NCBI GenBank assembly: GCA_030141605.1
Contig: JAQGDQ010000655.1
Coordinates: forward strand, 1-64,000
DNA: 64,000 nucleotides
Direction of reading: 5' to 3'
Source: Tubiluchus corallicola
Lineage: Eukaryota > Priapulida > Priapulimorpha > Priapulimorphida > Tubiluchidae
The notes under the pieces are model-generated. The model searched no databases. It saw only the letters and a list, made by a program, of their open reading frames with translations, and was not told where the DNA came from. The position numbers and the translations under genes were made by a program. Positions 1 through 11,783 of the stretch are shown here, piece after piece (position 1 is the first letter of the stretch; each line of letters opens with the position of its first letter).

Positions 1-778
1 ACAGCTTACTGGAAATGAAAACACGGATTCAATCCAGATTTTTGACGAGTCTTATTAATGATTTTTCGCTGATCAATATTTACAGCAAGATCGTTAGAAC
101 ATCAGAAAATATTTGATAAATCTTCATGAATAAGACTGAAAAAAATTCCTCTGCAAATTTTGTGTGACTTATATGCTGTCTTATTGCTTACTGAGTTTGC
201 TCTAGCAACGACACTGTAAAAAGTGGCGTTCATGTAGCATGCGGATGCGGTTTACACTGTAAAAAGTGGCGTTCATGTAGCATGCGGATGCGGTTTACAC
301 TGTAAAAAGTGGCGTTCATGTAGCATGCGGATGCGGTTTACACTGTAAAAAGTGGCGTTCATGTAGCATGCGGATGCGGTTTTTTTTTGGGGGGGGGGGG
401 GTGCGGAATAGATAAAATCGGTTTATATTGTTTTTAATGCACCCGTTTATGCAGCCTGCGTATGCGTAATTCTTTTCCTGCAGCTATATCCTAATGATTT
501 TTTCCGCAGGCTGTTCCGCATTGGAAAAACGCATCCGCATGCTACATGAACGCCACTTTTTACAGTGTCGTTGCTAGAGCAAACTCAGTAAGCAATAAGA
601 CAGCATATAAGTCACACAAAATTTGCAGAGGAATTTTTTTCAGTCTTATTCATGAAGATTTATCAAATATTTTCTGATGTTCTAACGATCTTGCTGTAAA
701 TATTGATCAGCGAAAAATCATTAATAAGACTCGTCAAAAATCTGGATTGAATCCGTGTTTTCATTTCCAGTAAGCTGT
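1..778. repeat. Fold-back (long inverted-repeat) element, left end cut by window edge
   Basis: Bases from position 1 pair as an inverted repeat with bases ending at 778: the first ten bases acagcttact are answered by agtaagctgt at 769-778. The arms run about 250 bp each and are nearly identical, separated by a loop at about 385-525 that holds a G-rich homopolymer. The left arm contains four copies of a 43-bp unit and the right arm only one. This is the structure of a fold-back or long-TIR MITE. The outer end and any target-site duplication cannot be judged because the element begins at or before the window edge. Confidence 0.85.
211..382. repeat. 43-bp tandem repeat, 4 copies, inside the fold-back left arm
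   Basis: Units start at 211, 254, 297 and 340 with acactgtaaaaagtggcgtt as their first 20 bases, and are essentially identical. The array ends in a T/G homopolymer run. The same unit occurs once, inverted, in the opposite arm (about 530-575), so the array expanded in one arm after the arms formed. Confidence 0.95.
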
Positions 779-941
779 TAACGGGAAGTGAAAAATCTTT
801 TAAATGAATTTTCCCATCTTAAAATATTCATCTCAGCAAACAAACTGTTTTGGAAGAAAATGACGCGCCTGGGAGTATTATGCGTAGGACTCCTCGTTGG
901 AAGGAATTCTGTTCCTTGCTGCACTAATCACGGCTGGGCAC

Positions 942-1602
942 TTTAAAGGACAAAGAAAGGGTTCCTGAAGTAGGTTTCAGAAAATTAGCTTTAAAAAATT
1001 ATACTACTTCACAGCAATTTCATGCACATATCGTTTTGAAATAAATTTTTGTGTTTTCATTTTAAATCTCCCACAATACTGTTCCGACGGCGCCATTACA
1101 TGACGTCACCATACAAATGTAAATCAGGGGAAAAAAAGGCAATGTTAAATTATGTCCCCAAAAACTTACCATTCAAATCTATGTTACTTAACTTTTCGCT
1201 TACCTGCTGGAAATACTTTGATTACTAGAAATAATAATTTCAAATGTTCGTGCAATTGGTAAAATGTTACTGACTCATCCTCCAGGGTGCGCCACTCACT
1301 AACCAAAAACGTATCGACAAGATACAGTAATTTAATATTTTATTTAGTTAGTGACGTGTGTGCTACGAATGCTCTGATTATTTTTTCAAATTTTACGCAG
1401 TGTTCTCTAAACGTAATTCAAACAACCTACCATTAAAATGGCTGCGCCTAACGGTCATCGCTGGAGTTTAAATTTACAAGTTTTATACAGTTTTACGGCC
1501 GATACAAGACCTGTGTGCGAAAATGTAGTACGTAAGTGGTATAAAATTTCGACACGAATTTTTTAAGCTTAATGTAAGTGGAGGATTTTCTTGTGCTTTA
1601 AA
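942..1602 (+). mobile_element. TTAA-flanked MITE, copy 1 (family A)
   Basis: A 650-bp non-coding element is bounded by TTAA at 943-946 and 1598-1601. It has short terminal inverted repeats (AGGACAAAGAAA at the left, the complement of TTTCTTGTGCT at the right). Its interior, including a TGACGTCA box near 1100 and an aatggctgcgcctaacgg motif near 1436, recurs in inverted orientation at 3552-4240. A TTAA target is typical of piggyBac-superfamily elements, but no transposase is present, so the superfamily is inference. Confidence 0.8.
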
Positions 1603-2689
1603 TAATCTTACTATTACGTGTTCACGAAATGAGGCTGTATTTTTTTCTATATAGATAACTATTATAATTAGACGGTTTTGAAAATAATGGTTTTAAATCA
1701 AAGTAAGGTCGTTTTAATGTAATTTAATTCTAATGTTAAACCTCAGCGTATCCCAATTAATGTAATGTAATTTAACCTCCGGGTTACAAGAGTTCTATTA
1801 ATAAACTTTTAGTAAACTTTCAATAAAGTACTAAGCACAAAGTGATAATCTAAATCTTAGTTAATTATAGTAAGGTATTTATTTATCTCACGTTTTTCAA
1901 TTAATATTTCTGTATTTCTGGAACGCATATTTGTCAAAATGTAAAAAATCTGGCTTCCGTGTGCAAGCAGTGCAGTGTTATTATTTTATGAACAAATTGT
2001 TAACTAGATTACGCTAAAAACATTAAAAATTCTACATCGAATATTTGTTTGCTTGTTTGTTTGCCATGTTTTGTCAAAATTTGATCTGTTAATTTGATCC
2101 GTTAATTTGTTTGCTTAATCAATTAAATAATTAAAATAATCATGGCGAAACAGATCGCTTTATGGGTTACCTCTCAAGCGAATGACACAAAATATAGACA
2201 AATGTAACGTGCATGTCAGCTTCCCACATAAATAGATATGTGTAGTAGCTTACGTCATGTGAGTGTGGTGTTTGTTCAGTTAGTCTGTCAGTTGGTCATC
2301 CCGGTTGCAGAGTTTGGGAAAGAAAATACAACCCCCAATCATTTTTGGCCCTTCTATGCTGTGCATATGTCAATATGTATTCTACGTTTTGTTCAAATAT
2401 GGAAATAAATTAATATTAGTATTAAAAAGATCTTTCCTATTGCCTGTAAGCGATAATGACCATTAGCCAAGGTTAGTGTGTCACTCGTCCCTTTCCTGTT
2501 TGGAAATGTCGTAACGTCCGGTGCGTTTTCAGCTTATCACAGCTGTTTATGCTTATATGTGTATTGGGAAGGGGTGCTGACAAGCCAGTGGCATAGCTTT
2601 TTAGTCTCTAGCTTTTTTTGCTGGAATTACTGCTGTGTTTACCGACATGAGGCACTGACCGGTAACAAAGTCCCTGAAAAAGAGTCACT
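1603..2689. other. AT-rich intergenic stretch, no gene seen
   Basis: I see only short open frames without family resemblance, and short TTTG-type simple sequence near 2040-2070. An 84-codon open frame at 2478-2732 has no recognisable domain and runs into a dispersed repeat. Confidence 0.6.
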
Positions 2690-2860
2690 GAAAAATGGAA
2701 AGAAGTCAAAATTTTGGCTAGGAAAAAAGTGAAAGAAAAAAGTCACAATTAATTTTAGCCAAGGTTATGGTTAGGATTAATCGCTAGGGTTGGGGTTAGC
2801 GTTAAGGTTAGGGTTATTTTTTCCTGTTACTTTTTTACCCTCGATTTTTGATCCGGATTC
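2690..2860. repeat. Dispersed repeat with GTTAGGG-like motifs and GTGAC-T6 motifs
   Basis: It contains degenerate ggttagggtt repeats near 2757-2815, then ttttttcctgttacttttt. Related wording occurs at about 9,230-9,870, just before the 29-bp array there, so both belong to one dispersed family. It is not a telomere array: the hexamers are irregular and few. Confidence 0.5.
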
Positions 2861-2887
2861 TGAGGGCAGATTTCTTTAATTCGTAAC

Positions 2888-3060
2888 AAGCGTTCGATAA
2901 TCATAGGTATGCCCTAGCAGTTACTGCCCAGTGTACTAAGTCCACAATAGACGTAACTAGCGTTCGATAATCATAGGTATGCCCTAGCAGTTACTGCCCA
3001 GTGTACTAAGTCCACAATAGACGTAACTAGCGTTCGATAATTATAGGTACGCTTTGTGAG
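2888..3060. repeat. 70-bp tandem repeat, about 2.4 copies
   Basis: The motif cgttcgataatcataggtat recurs at 2891, 2961 and (diverged) 3031. The first two units are identical, which points to a recent tandem duplication. Confidence 0.95.
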
Positions 3061-3551
3061 TTACTGTCAGCAAGAAATTGCAAAATCTCTGACTGCTGCT
3101 GAGAGTTAACTTCCTGCGAGTTACTGTCCAGTGTGAACGTCTCAGTGAATTACTTTCGAAAGCTTTCGCAGTGAATACAGAAGGGAGCGTCAACTTGTAC
3201 TTACCGTCGAAGAGTGACTTGTTTTCCAGTGTGAACGCGTTTATGAGTTACTTGGCGAGTTTACTGGGCTAGTTTGAACGCGCCATAAGACATTCATTTT
3301 AAGAGATTTCACTTAACAGCGTTGCCGTGATTTCCCACTAAGCTGTCGAACGTGTGCTGGATACATACTTACGACACTGAAACTGAGATACGAAATGTCA
3401 TTGATTGGGACACACTAGATTGACTCGATTTCAAGAAAGATTCTCTTGCATCAGAAATATGCGTGGTGAGTTTAGGACCTTGAATTTGAAAATGATTCGG
3501 TTATTGTTAGTGGAAACTTATTCACGGCCCTTAAAACGGTTTTTATTTTAA

Positions 3552-4240
3552 AGCACAAGAAAACCATCGACTTACATAAAGCTTAAAAAATTCCGTTTCG
3601 ACTTACATACTACCTTTTCGTATGCATGTCTTGCATCGGCCGTAACGCTGTATAAAACGTGTAAATTTAAACTCTCCCGATGGCCGTTAGGCTCAGCCAT
3701 TTTAATGGTAGGTCGTTTGAAACAAGTTTTGATAACATCGAGTAAAATTTGAAAGAATAGCATACATGTTGTTCGTAGAAAGAAAGTTCGTAGCATACAT
3801 GTTGCTTCAGATACAGTAATTTAAAGTAAAATGTTAAATTATTGTATCCTGTCTATAAGATTAAAAATACGTTTTTGTCTAGTGAGTGGCGCACCCTAGA
3901 GGGTGAGTCAGCGACATTTTGCCAATTGCACGAACATTTTAAATTATTAGTCTAGTTTACATACGTCTTTCCAGCAGGTAAGTGAAATGCAACTAATATG
4001 GATTTGCACAGAAAGTTTTTTGGGTCATAATTTAACATTGCCCTTTCTTCTCCTGATTTTCGTGGTTTAGTGACGTCATGTAATGGCGCCGCCGTAACAG
4101 TATTGCGGGAGATTTAAAATTAAAACAAGTAAAAATTCCTTTCAACGCGAATACGATATGTGCATAAAATTGCTGTAAAGTAGTATAATTTTTAAGGTGA
4201 TTTTTCTGAAACCTGCTTCAGGTGCCCCTTTTCTTGTCCT
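3552..4240 (-). mobile_element. TTAA-flanked MITE, copy 2 (family A), inverted
   Basis: Flanked by TTAA at 3548-3551 and 4241-4244. The ends read AGCACAAGAAAA (left) and TTTTCTTGTCCT (right), forming a terminal inverted repeat. The interior matches copy 1 reversed, including TGACGTCA near 4070. The 74-codon minus-strand frame at 3572-3796 is a chance frame within the MITE. Confidence 0.85.
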
Positions 4241-4244
4241 TTAA

Positions 4245-5030
4245 CTCCCTCAGTGTTTGCTGCACTTTGCATGGATTCATGAAATGCTGCTGTCAAGAAA
4301 CGATTACGTTATATTTGATAATTTTCGTAGGTTTATACTCCTCGCACAATGGATTTTCACGCATGATTAGATATGAAATACGCGTGTTTACCTTAGGCAA
4401 ATCAGAAATTGATTCTTAACGAATAAGAAATGAAAAAAGCTGCAGTATTTGCACTGTAACAATGTACAGTATCACTTGTATGAAATCGGTTAATGCAGAA
4501 AATTTCAACTATCCAGACACAACACTCTGATACACTTTAGTCTCAAGTCTACTCAATTTTTAAGGAGAAATTTCTGTTAAAGGATGAAAAAATCTTAATT
4601 TCTCCTTAGCAGATCGGTTGGCTTTTTGCTGGAACTCTGTACAGCAAGTGATTCCTTTGGGCTGTAGCAACCAGGCGTTCAATAAAATAATGTGTACAAT
4701 CACGCAAGTGTACACCAGACTAAGCTACTCAATAAGCTAAGGTGGAGTGCCTGAAGAGGGTGTGTTCTTCTTAGATTTATCCAATGAAATTACTTATAAA
4801 TGTTTAAACAAATAGCGTGATTGGATAGCCGAGGTTCTCCTATATAGAACAGTACCTAATTTGTAATCATTTAGTTATGTATGTGCTCATACAGTAGCAG
4901 AAAAGTCAATGGTCTTATAAGATTTATTTTGAATTGTGCTGTCTTGAAGGAGTTAAACACAACACTCGGATAAGCTTTGGCCTCATGTCTACTCTATTTT
5001 TAAACAGGAGGAACAAGGATTTCTAAAGTA
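4245..5030. other. AT-rich intergenic stretch with a short duplicated motif
   Basis: No gene is seen. A block near 4505-4570 (acacaacactctgatacact...) is repeated in diverged form near 4958-5005, suggesting fragments of another dispersed repeat. Confidence 0.5.
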
Positions 5031-5855
5031 AACTTTATATACAAAGTTATATTAATTAGCATTTCTCTTACCTGTTTGAAAGGCTTATGTAATTGGAAAA
5101 GAAAATAATTACCAATTTAAAATCTTCGCGCCATTTGACAAAATGGTACTGTGTCACTTTCCCAGCGTGCATTATTGGCTCACCAAAACAAATTATTGAT
5201 TTTTTGACATTATAAAACAATTTAATCATATCTTGCCGACTGTTTTCAAACTTTACGCAATGTTATCTAAACTTGTTTCAAACGACGGCCGCGCCTAACG
5301 GTTATCGTGGGGAGTTTAAATTACACCGCGTTGTTGTTAATGCAAGCTCTGTGTGCAATAAAGGGACATGTACATGGCGGAATTTCAAGACGATTTTTAG
5401 CTTTGTGTAAGTAAAGGGTTAGCATATATAAACAGTCTGTTGGTGATGAAATTTTACAGCTCTCGTCGTGTTTTCTATATGCTGTTTTGTTTTTATTTAT
5501 GATTATGTGAATTTACATTACAATTGGAAATTATGTTTATTATAATTATACTCGCTGTTTTTCATTGTGCATAATGTGTGTAAATTTTTGTTACTAAGTA
5601 TTAAAATATGTTTGTTATCGTTTATTATGTATGTATGTATGTATGTAGATTATAATTTGTAACTATGTCTATTGTATATGATCTTTGTCGTTCAATGTGC
5701 CTCATGCGTTGGATTCTAAATTATATATATATGTGAATAGGTTTAATACGTTGTAAATGCTTTTAGAAATTTTAAACATGTCCCTACAAATAGAGGGAAT
5801 GTATTCTGTACATAGTTTTTAAAAATAAAGAATTATAATAAAAAAAGGGTTTGCT
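5030..5855 (+). mobile_element. TTAA MITE copy 3 (family A), split by a LINE insertion
   Basis: The family A interior can be followed from about 5030 to 5420 (caaacttgtttcaaacgacg...gcctaacggttatcg), but the left end is degraded. The right terminus (ttgcttgtcctttaa) reappears only at 5851-5866, after a foreign 423-bp block. The MITE was therefore present before that block inserted. Confidence 0.65.
5421..5843 (+). mobile_element. LINE 3' end inserted into the TTAA MITE, with target-site duplication
   Basis: The block is flanked by the 8-bp direct repeat aaagggtt (5413-5420 and 5844-5851) and ends in aataaagaattataataaaaaa, an A-rich tail like that of a non-LTR retrotransposon. It carries no readable coding part, so it is called from its tail, its direct repeat and its interruption of the MITE. 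Confidence 0.7.
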
Positions 5856-6002
5856 TGTCCTTTAAATAAATCAGAGCCAGGGCGGGATTAACATACAGGC
5901 TAGCATAGATAGCGTCCTGGGTCTCTCAACTTTTGGGGGGGGGGAGGCACGCTTTGGTAACAAATCTGTTTTTTCATTACGGTTGTGTTAAAACATGTGC
6001 TC

Positions 6003-6526
6003 ATCCAATAACGGTCATCCAATATTGCCGAATAGTAACTGTGGATTTCGATTTGAGTCTGTTGAACACTTTTTGTTGCACTGCCCTTTGTGTCAACTAG
6101 TTAGGCTTGTTATGTTTGATGAATTAAATGAAATACTTCTGCCCGAAAACCTTAATATAGCTGCCTTAGGAACTAATGATCTGTTGAAGTTGATATTATT
6201 CGAAAAAGATGAATTTAACTATGTTGCTAACTGTAAAATATTCCAATGCATACATGACTTTATATTACGTACTAAACGCTTCCATTAGTTTCTATCTGAT
6301 ATAAAATGCATCAGTCTTAAATATCCGTACATTAATATTTTCTAACCGTCATTTTCTACTAATGTCTAATGTATTCTTGTAGTAAAACTTGTCAGCTTGT
6401 GTAGTTATAGTCTGTTCTTACTGTAAATATTTTTGTAAATAGTGTATAAAGTCTGTTGTGGTGAGGATCCTAAATCATGTTGTTCAAACTGTCTGATCCA
6501 ATCCTATAATAAACTATGTTTAAACT
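6003..6526 (+). mobile_element. 5'-truncated non-LTR retrotransposon with 12-bp target-site duplication
   Basis: A 524-bp insertion lies between two perfect copies of aaacatgtgctc (5991-6002 and 6527-6538). From 6003 to 6288 it encodes the C-terminal end of a reverse-transcriptase polyprotein, in frame to a TAG stop, with the Cys/His motif ESVEHFLLHCPLC typical of LINE ORF2 ends. A 3' untranslated tail of about 240 bp follows. An apparent start ATG at 5995 lies in the target duplication, so it is not a real gene start. Typical target-primed insertion with heavy 5' truncation. Confidence 0.9.
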
Positions 6527-6744
6527 AAACATGTGCTCCCTCTGAGGGTGGGGGCCCATAATTTAATAATCCTGCGGTCCCAAAAGGTCATGACCTTGAT
6601 AACACCCTGTCTCATTAGGAAACACCCGTGATTTGTACCGTCATTGGGACGTGAATGGCAGCAACGTGAGATTTTCCATTTTGCTTTTCTGTTTGTCTTT
6701 TATGGAATATTTTAATAAATGTTCTTTAATCAAAATTAAAGCAA

Positions 6745-7335
6745 AACCGGGCCCAATCCTAAATTGTAGGTCAAAACAATCTACTTTTTAAATTATTGAA
6801 AGGAAACATACTATATTTTTCAAAATGACGTACGCGAAAAAATTATTACCACACAAACACAATTTCACGTTAGCGCAACTAGTTCTTCGCTGTTACATGC
6901 ATTTCGCCATCCGCTAGCTAGACGGGGCACTAGCAGATGCATTGCGAAAACGCATTGCACGAAGAACAGGTGTTGTACCTTTCAGTTCAGATGTGTTAGT
7001 TTGTGACGTATTGCACTCGTTCGACAGCTCGTGCGTGAACACAGCGTTAAATTTGAAATTTGAATTTTTATTGTAAAACTTGCCTAGTTTTAATACAGCA
7101 CACTGAATATCTTACAGTAGCACTGTACTTCAATTTTCTCTTTTACAAACACGTGCAACACGCTCGTGGAATATTTTTGCTGTTGAAAATCAGTGTTGTT
7201 AGTTTGTGATGTCATCAATAGTTAGAGTCGCGCGCCGTTAATTAACTTTTTAATCTATTATTTAATTATCAAAACGCTTTTGCAGTATTAATTGTGTTAA
7301 AATGTAAACTTTTTATTGGACTTGAAAATGGGATG
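6745..7335 (+). repeat. Dispersed repeat family B, copy 1
   Basis: About 590 bp is shared with 19896-20520 (same strand) and 44735-45285 (opposite strand). Landmarks are ttacatgcatttcgccat, gttcgacagctcgtgcgtga and acgctcgtggaatatttttg. No long frame is present. It is probably a non-autonomous DNA element, but I could not define clean termini. Confidence 0.8.
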
Positions 7336-8195
7336 GTATGAGCAGCGGGAGTCAGCAGTATTTGTTCTGCAGTAACAGTTAGCGGGCCTAGTTCACACTT
7401 AACCAGAAACATCAGCACGAAGTCGTGTGAAAACTCACCCAAGATGGGTCATCTAGTTGCGTTTGAATCGACACAAGTCGGACGTGTGTCGCCTCCAATT
7501 CGCCAAGTAAACCAAACATAAAGTTTGCTACAGTAAATTTCGTGATCTAAAAAAGTAAACACGGGAGATTGTCATATAAATCCCCCCCACCCCTAGAAAA
7601 AACACACTCCAATTAGAATCGCCCACCAGCAAATGCGTTGTGGGCAGTTTAGTTGAATCAAATGTAGTAACACGTGTGTCAGCACGCTTGCGAACAAATA
7701 TGATGAAAAATTTGTAAGTGTTGCATCCCTAGAACTACGGGGTGTCCCATAAAATGTTAACAGGAAAGATTAGTCAAACCTGTTTGTGCATGTGTTGCTC
7801 TGTTTTTGTTTCCACAACTTCACATTTGGTATGTCTAATAGCCTAGCCACACATCAAGCATCTGCTAATGGTTTGTTGACGTTTTAAGGAGCAGGCTGTT
7901 TAGGCAAAGACGCCGATGTCTCTGCAGCATTTGGCTTCCTAAATGGCTTCTTGACGTCCTCGTTTAAACGACCTGGTCGTTTCGTTTTCTACAACTCATC
8001 TGCTATCTTCTCCATCTCACGCACGAGGGAAATGAAGCCATGCAAATATTTACAATAGCGAGCGGCATATGAAACTCATGCGCTGCAGTTTTCCTGCTTG
8101 CTGGAAGAGCCAGCAGTCTAACAATGCGGCTGAACTGCAATAATGCGAACGACTTGCAGGGCTAGAGGGAAAGAGTTAAATGTACCCTAATTCTA
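7336..8195. other. Intergenic, nothing recognised
   Basis: No convincing exon or repeat terminus is seen. A ggggtgtcccataaaatg phrase near 7739 resembles the end of a DNA transposon, but no partner end was found. Confidence 0.5.
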
Positions 8196-8205
8196 GTAAG
8201 GCTGG

Positions 8206-9022
<817 letters not shown>

Positions 9023-9385
9023 ATTCTAATATCTTAATTAACCTTAAAACAATACATACACAGAAGCACAATGTATGTAATTGTATGTTGCGTCCACGGA
9101 TGGAAGCAGCATACCTGTCAGGTACAGTTCTGATAAGACTAATAAGGGTTGACAATGAACTTTGCTGGAGACCCTAGGAGTCAGAAGACTTGCCAGAAGA
9201 GGTTTGGGTTAGCCAGAAAAGTATTTTCTCTCCTTGGTAGCCTATAATAAAGTATCAAGAAAAAAGTCGTACAAAAAAGTCATGATTTTTGGCTAGCAAA
9301 GTTTGAGTAGCTGAATACTTTTATTTATTCGTAAGTGACAAACTTTTACAGGTTGCAGTTGTCTGTTTTTAAAATAAATATATAC

Positions 9386-9612
9386 CTTCCCTTCCCTTCC
9401 CTTCCCTTCCCTTCCCTTCCCTTCCCTTCCCTTCCCTTCCCTTCCCTTCCCTTCCCTTCCCTTCCCTTCCCTTCCCTTCCCTTCTTTCCCTTACCTTGCC
9501 TCACCTCACCTCATTTCACCTCACCTCACCTCACCTCACCATATCTTATCTTATCTTATCTTATCTTACCTTACCTTACCTTGCCTCATCTCACCTCACC
9601 TTATCTTATCAC
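9386..9612. repeat. Pentanucleotide CCCTT array grading into CTCAC and TTATC
   Basis: About twenty CCCTT repeats are followed by CTCAC-like and then TTATC/TTACC units. All are pyrimidine-rich on this strand, so the block could form triplex-type structures. The 108-codon frame across it is satellite translation. Confidence 0.97.
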
Positions 9613-9849
9613 TGAAAAAATCACAGTTAATGTATGGTGGCGTGAAAAAATCGCAATCTAATCAAACAAGAATATTCATTTCATGTCAGTCACAATTTAA
9701 TTAAGTACGATAAACAATGAAAGTAATAAAATAAAAGTTATTTTATGTCAATTATTAATTGGCTTATTTAGTTTTAGTTAGAGTAATTAGTGCACGTGAA
9801 AAAATCACATTTTGTTCCATATATTAGGGTTATGGTTATGGCTTGGTTT

Positions 9850-10215
9850 ATTTTTTTCTGTGACTTTTTTATGTGTGACATTTTTCCTGTGACTCTTTTA
9901 TGTGTGACATTTTTCCTGTGACTCTTTTATGTGTGATTTTTTCCTGTGACTTTTTTATGTGTGACTTTTTTCCTGTGACTTTTTTATGTGTGACCTTTTT
10001 CCTGTGACTTTTTTATGTGTGACTTTTTTCCTGTGACTTTTTTATGTGTGACTTTTTTCCTGTGACTTTTTTATGTGTGACTTTTTTCCTGTGACTTTTT
10101 TATGTGTGACTTTTTTCCTGTGACTTTTTATGTGTGACTTTTTTCCTGTGACTTTTTTATGTGTGACTTTTTTCCTGTGACATTTTTATGTGTGATTTTT
10201 TACTGCGACTTCATT
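9850..10215. repeat. 29-bp minisatellite (gtgtgacttttttcctgtga unit), about 12 copies
   Basis: Each unit is two GTGAC-T6 half-units separated by CC or AT, 29 bp in total, with single-base variants. The flanks match the dispersed repeat at 2690-2860, so the array looks like local expansion of an internal piece of that repeat. Confidence 0.95.
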
Positions 10216-10468
10216 ACCCGGATTCGTTTTCTGAAATCTTAGTTTGTCTCTAAATTCCAAATTACAAGAAGCAGTTCACCGCGCATGCGTCCCGGTCAGT
10301 AGGGGTGAGCATTTAACTATCTGCTAGGTAAAAGAAAATACGTTTTCTTTGCCATCACCGCTGCCGTACATCTCAGAAAGTGTCTGGAACGTACAGTGGT
10401 CAGTAATAACTATCTTTACTTAATTTTTTATTATTTTCTTTCTAGTTTTTTTCTCAACTTCTTTCTTG

Positions 10469-10573
10469 ATGCTTCTCATCATTGCGCATGTGCGGGATGC
10501 AGAGAGGCGGACAGAGCAATTTCCTCAAGACGGATCAACCTTCCTGAGGAAGCTTCTTAATTTGGATCTCAAG
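10469..10573 (+). CDS. FkbM-type methyltransferase, candidate first coding exon (membrane anchor)
   Basis: A tentative exon. It opens with ATG at 10469 (or reads in from an acceptor at 10445, which would add residues FFSTSFL) and encodes MLLIIAHVRDAERRTEQF, a short hydrophobic start followed by a charged stretch, ending LLNLDLK at a GT (aag|gttggt). It ends in phase 0, which matches the phase-0 start of the next exon at 11784, so the joined frame is open. A hydrophobic N-terminus suggests a signal anchor, as in secretory-pathway members of the family. The donor is weak and the exon has no independent support; the true first exon could lie elsewhere. Confidence 0.4.
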
Positions 10574-11783
10574 GTTGGTGCACACCTCAAAAATTCGCTG
10601 ATATTAATTATATTAAAATTAAAGGAAAGGACAAGTTATTTTACTGTTATCCTTTAAACTTAGAAAGATATGACAAAGAAATTTGCAAAAAATATCTATA
10701 AAACATAAATTTAATTTATACTAACGCTGTATAGAAATTACTGTATAGCCCAAGCTTGAAATGATCGCGAGTTCAAGATCGTTTTACTAATTACACGAGA
10801 CGCTTATCATACTTTTATCACTAAGTCCTTCTAACATTTTTCACGAATACTGAAGTAAGCCTGACTTCCCAGATGCTTGACCTTTCCTTTAATTTGCGTT
10901 TTTCTTTCCCTGTCTCACTCAAGGTTGACTTGGACAATGGACAACGGGCAATGGACTTTGAGTGGACTACAAAATGTTTGACATTTCCATTTGACAAAAC
11001 TAAGGCAAATAGAGCAAATCTTAGTATACAAATTTTTTCACTAAACTTTGTAAACTAATAGATCTTCCACTAAGTTTTTTGCGTGTACTATAAACCCTAA
11101 CCATTATTTATTGCACTTTATAGCAAATTTTTCCATCTTTGAAATATCATTCAACACCGCAGTAAATATTTGGGAGGCTGACTCAACAACTCAAGTTCAT
11201 ATACACGTCACACTTTCACCTGTTGTTAGCTTATTCAAGTTATTTTAATTTTACATACTATTAACAAATACTAGTCTTTCTATCTTTTATATCATCCCAT
11301 ATATGAGTTTCATTCATTACATCATTCCATTTTAAGCACTAATGTTTTTTTATCACGATTCACTTTAAATTTTCAGATTATCTCCATTACTTTTTTTCTA
11401 TCACTGTGTGGGACAATCTAACAAGCCCTGCTTTTTGATTGCCCGCAACACATTTACCTTCGTGTATAAATGAACAGTGTTTGAAGCTTTTCCTGTGCAG
11501 TATGTCTTATTTGTATTATGTTCATTGTAGGCCCTTTCACTAGATATTGTACATGAAATTATTGTAAATGTGTAAGGTGAAATAAATGACTTATGACTTA
11601 TGACTATGACTATTAAATTGGTTATAATGTTAAATTTACTTTTTATTTTAATTGATTATAGTTATATTGTACTAATATTTTTTTATCAACAGGCGAAAAT
11701 GAATGAATTCTAATTCTAATGAAGTCTCTTCTGATTCTAATAAAAAATAATTATATTGGATAAGAAACATTTCTACTTTTTAG
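10574..11783 (+). other. Candidate first intron of the FkbM-type gene
   Basis: AT-rich, with no clear repeat. The 61-codon frame at 10873-11058 has no family resemblance. A long polypyrimidine tract and ctactttttag precede the next exon. Confidence 0.4.

Noticed and set aside
2757-2820. Interstitial telomere (TTAGGG) tract
   Set aside because: Only a few irregular GGTTAG words inside a dispersed repeat; no run of perfect hexamers.
3572-3796. Frames with MAEPNGHR or MAASNGHR near MITEs
   Set aside because: The aatggctgcgcctaacgg stretch is part of the MITE family and the frames break in different copies, so it is not a conserved peptide.
9860-10210. Regular array that might be read as a CRISPR
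   Set aside because: Units are contiguous with no unique spacers, and the DNA is eukaryotic.
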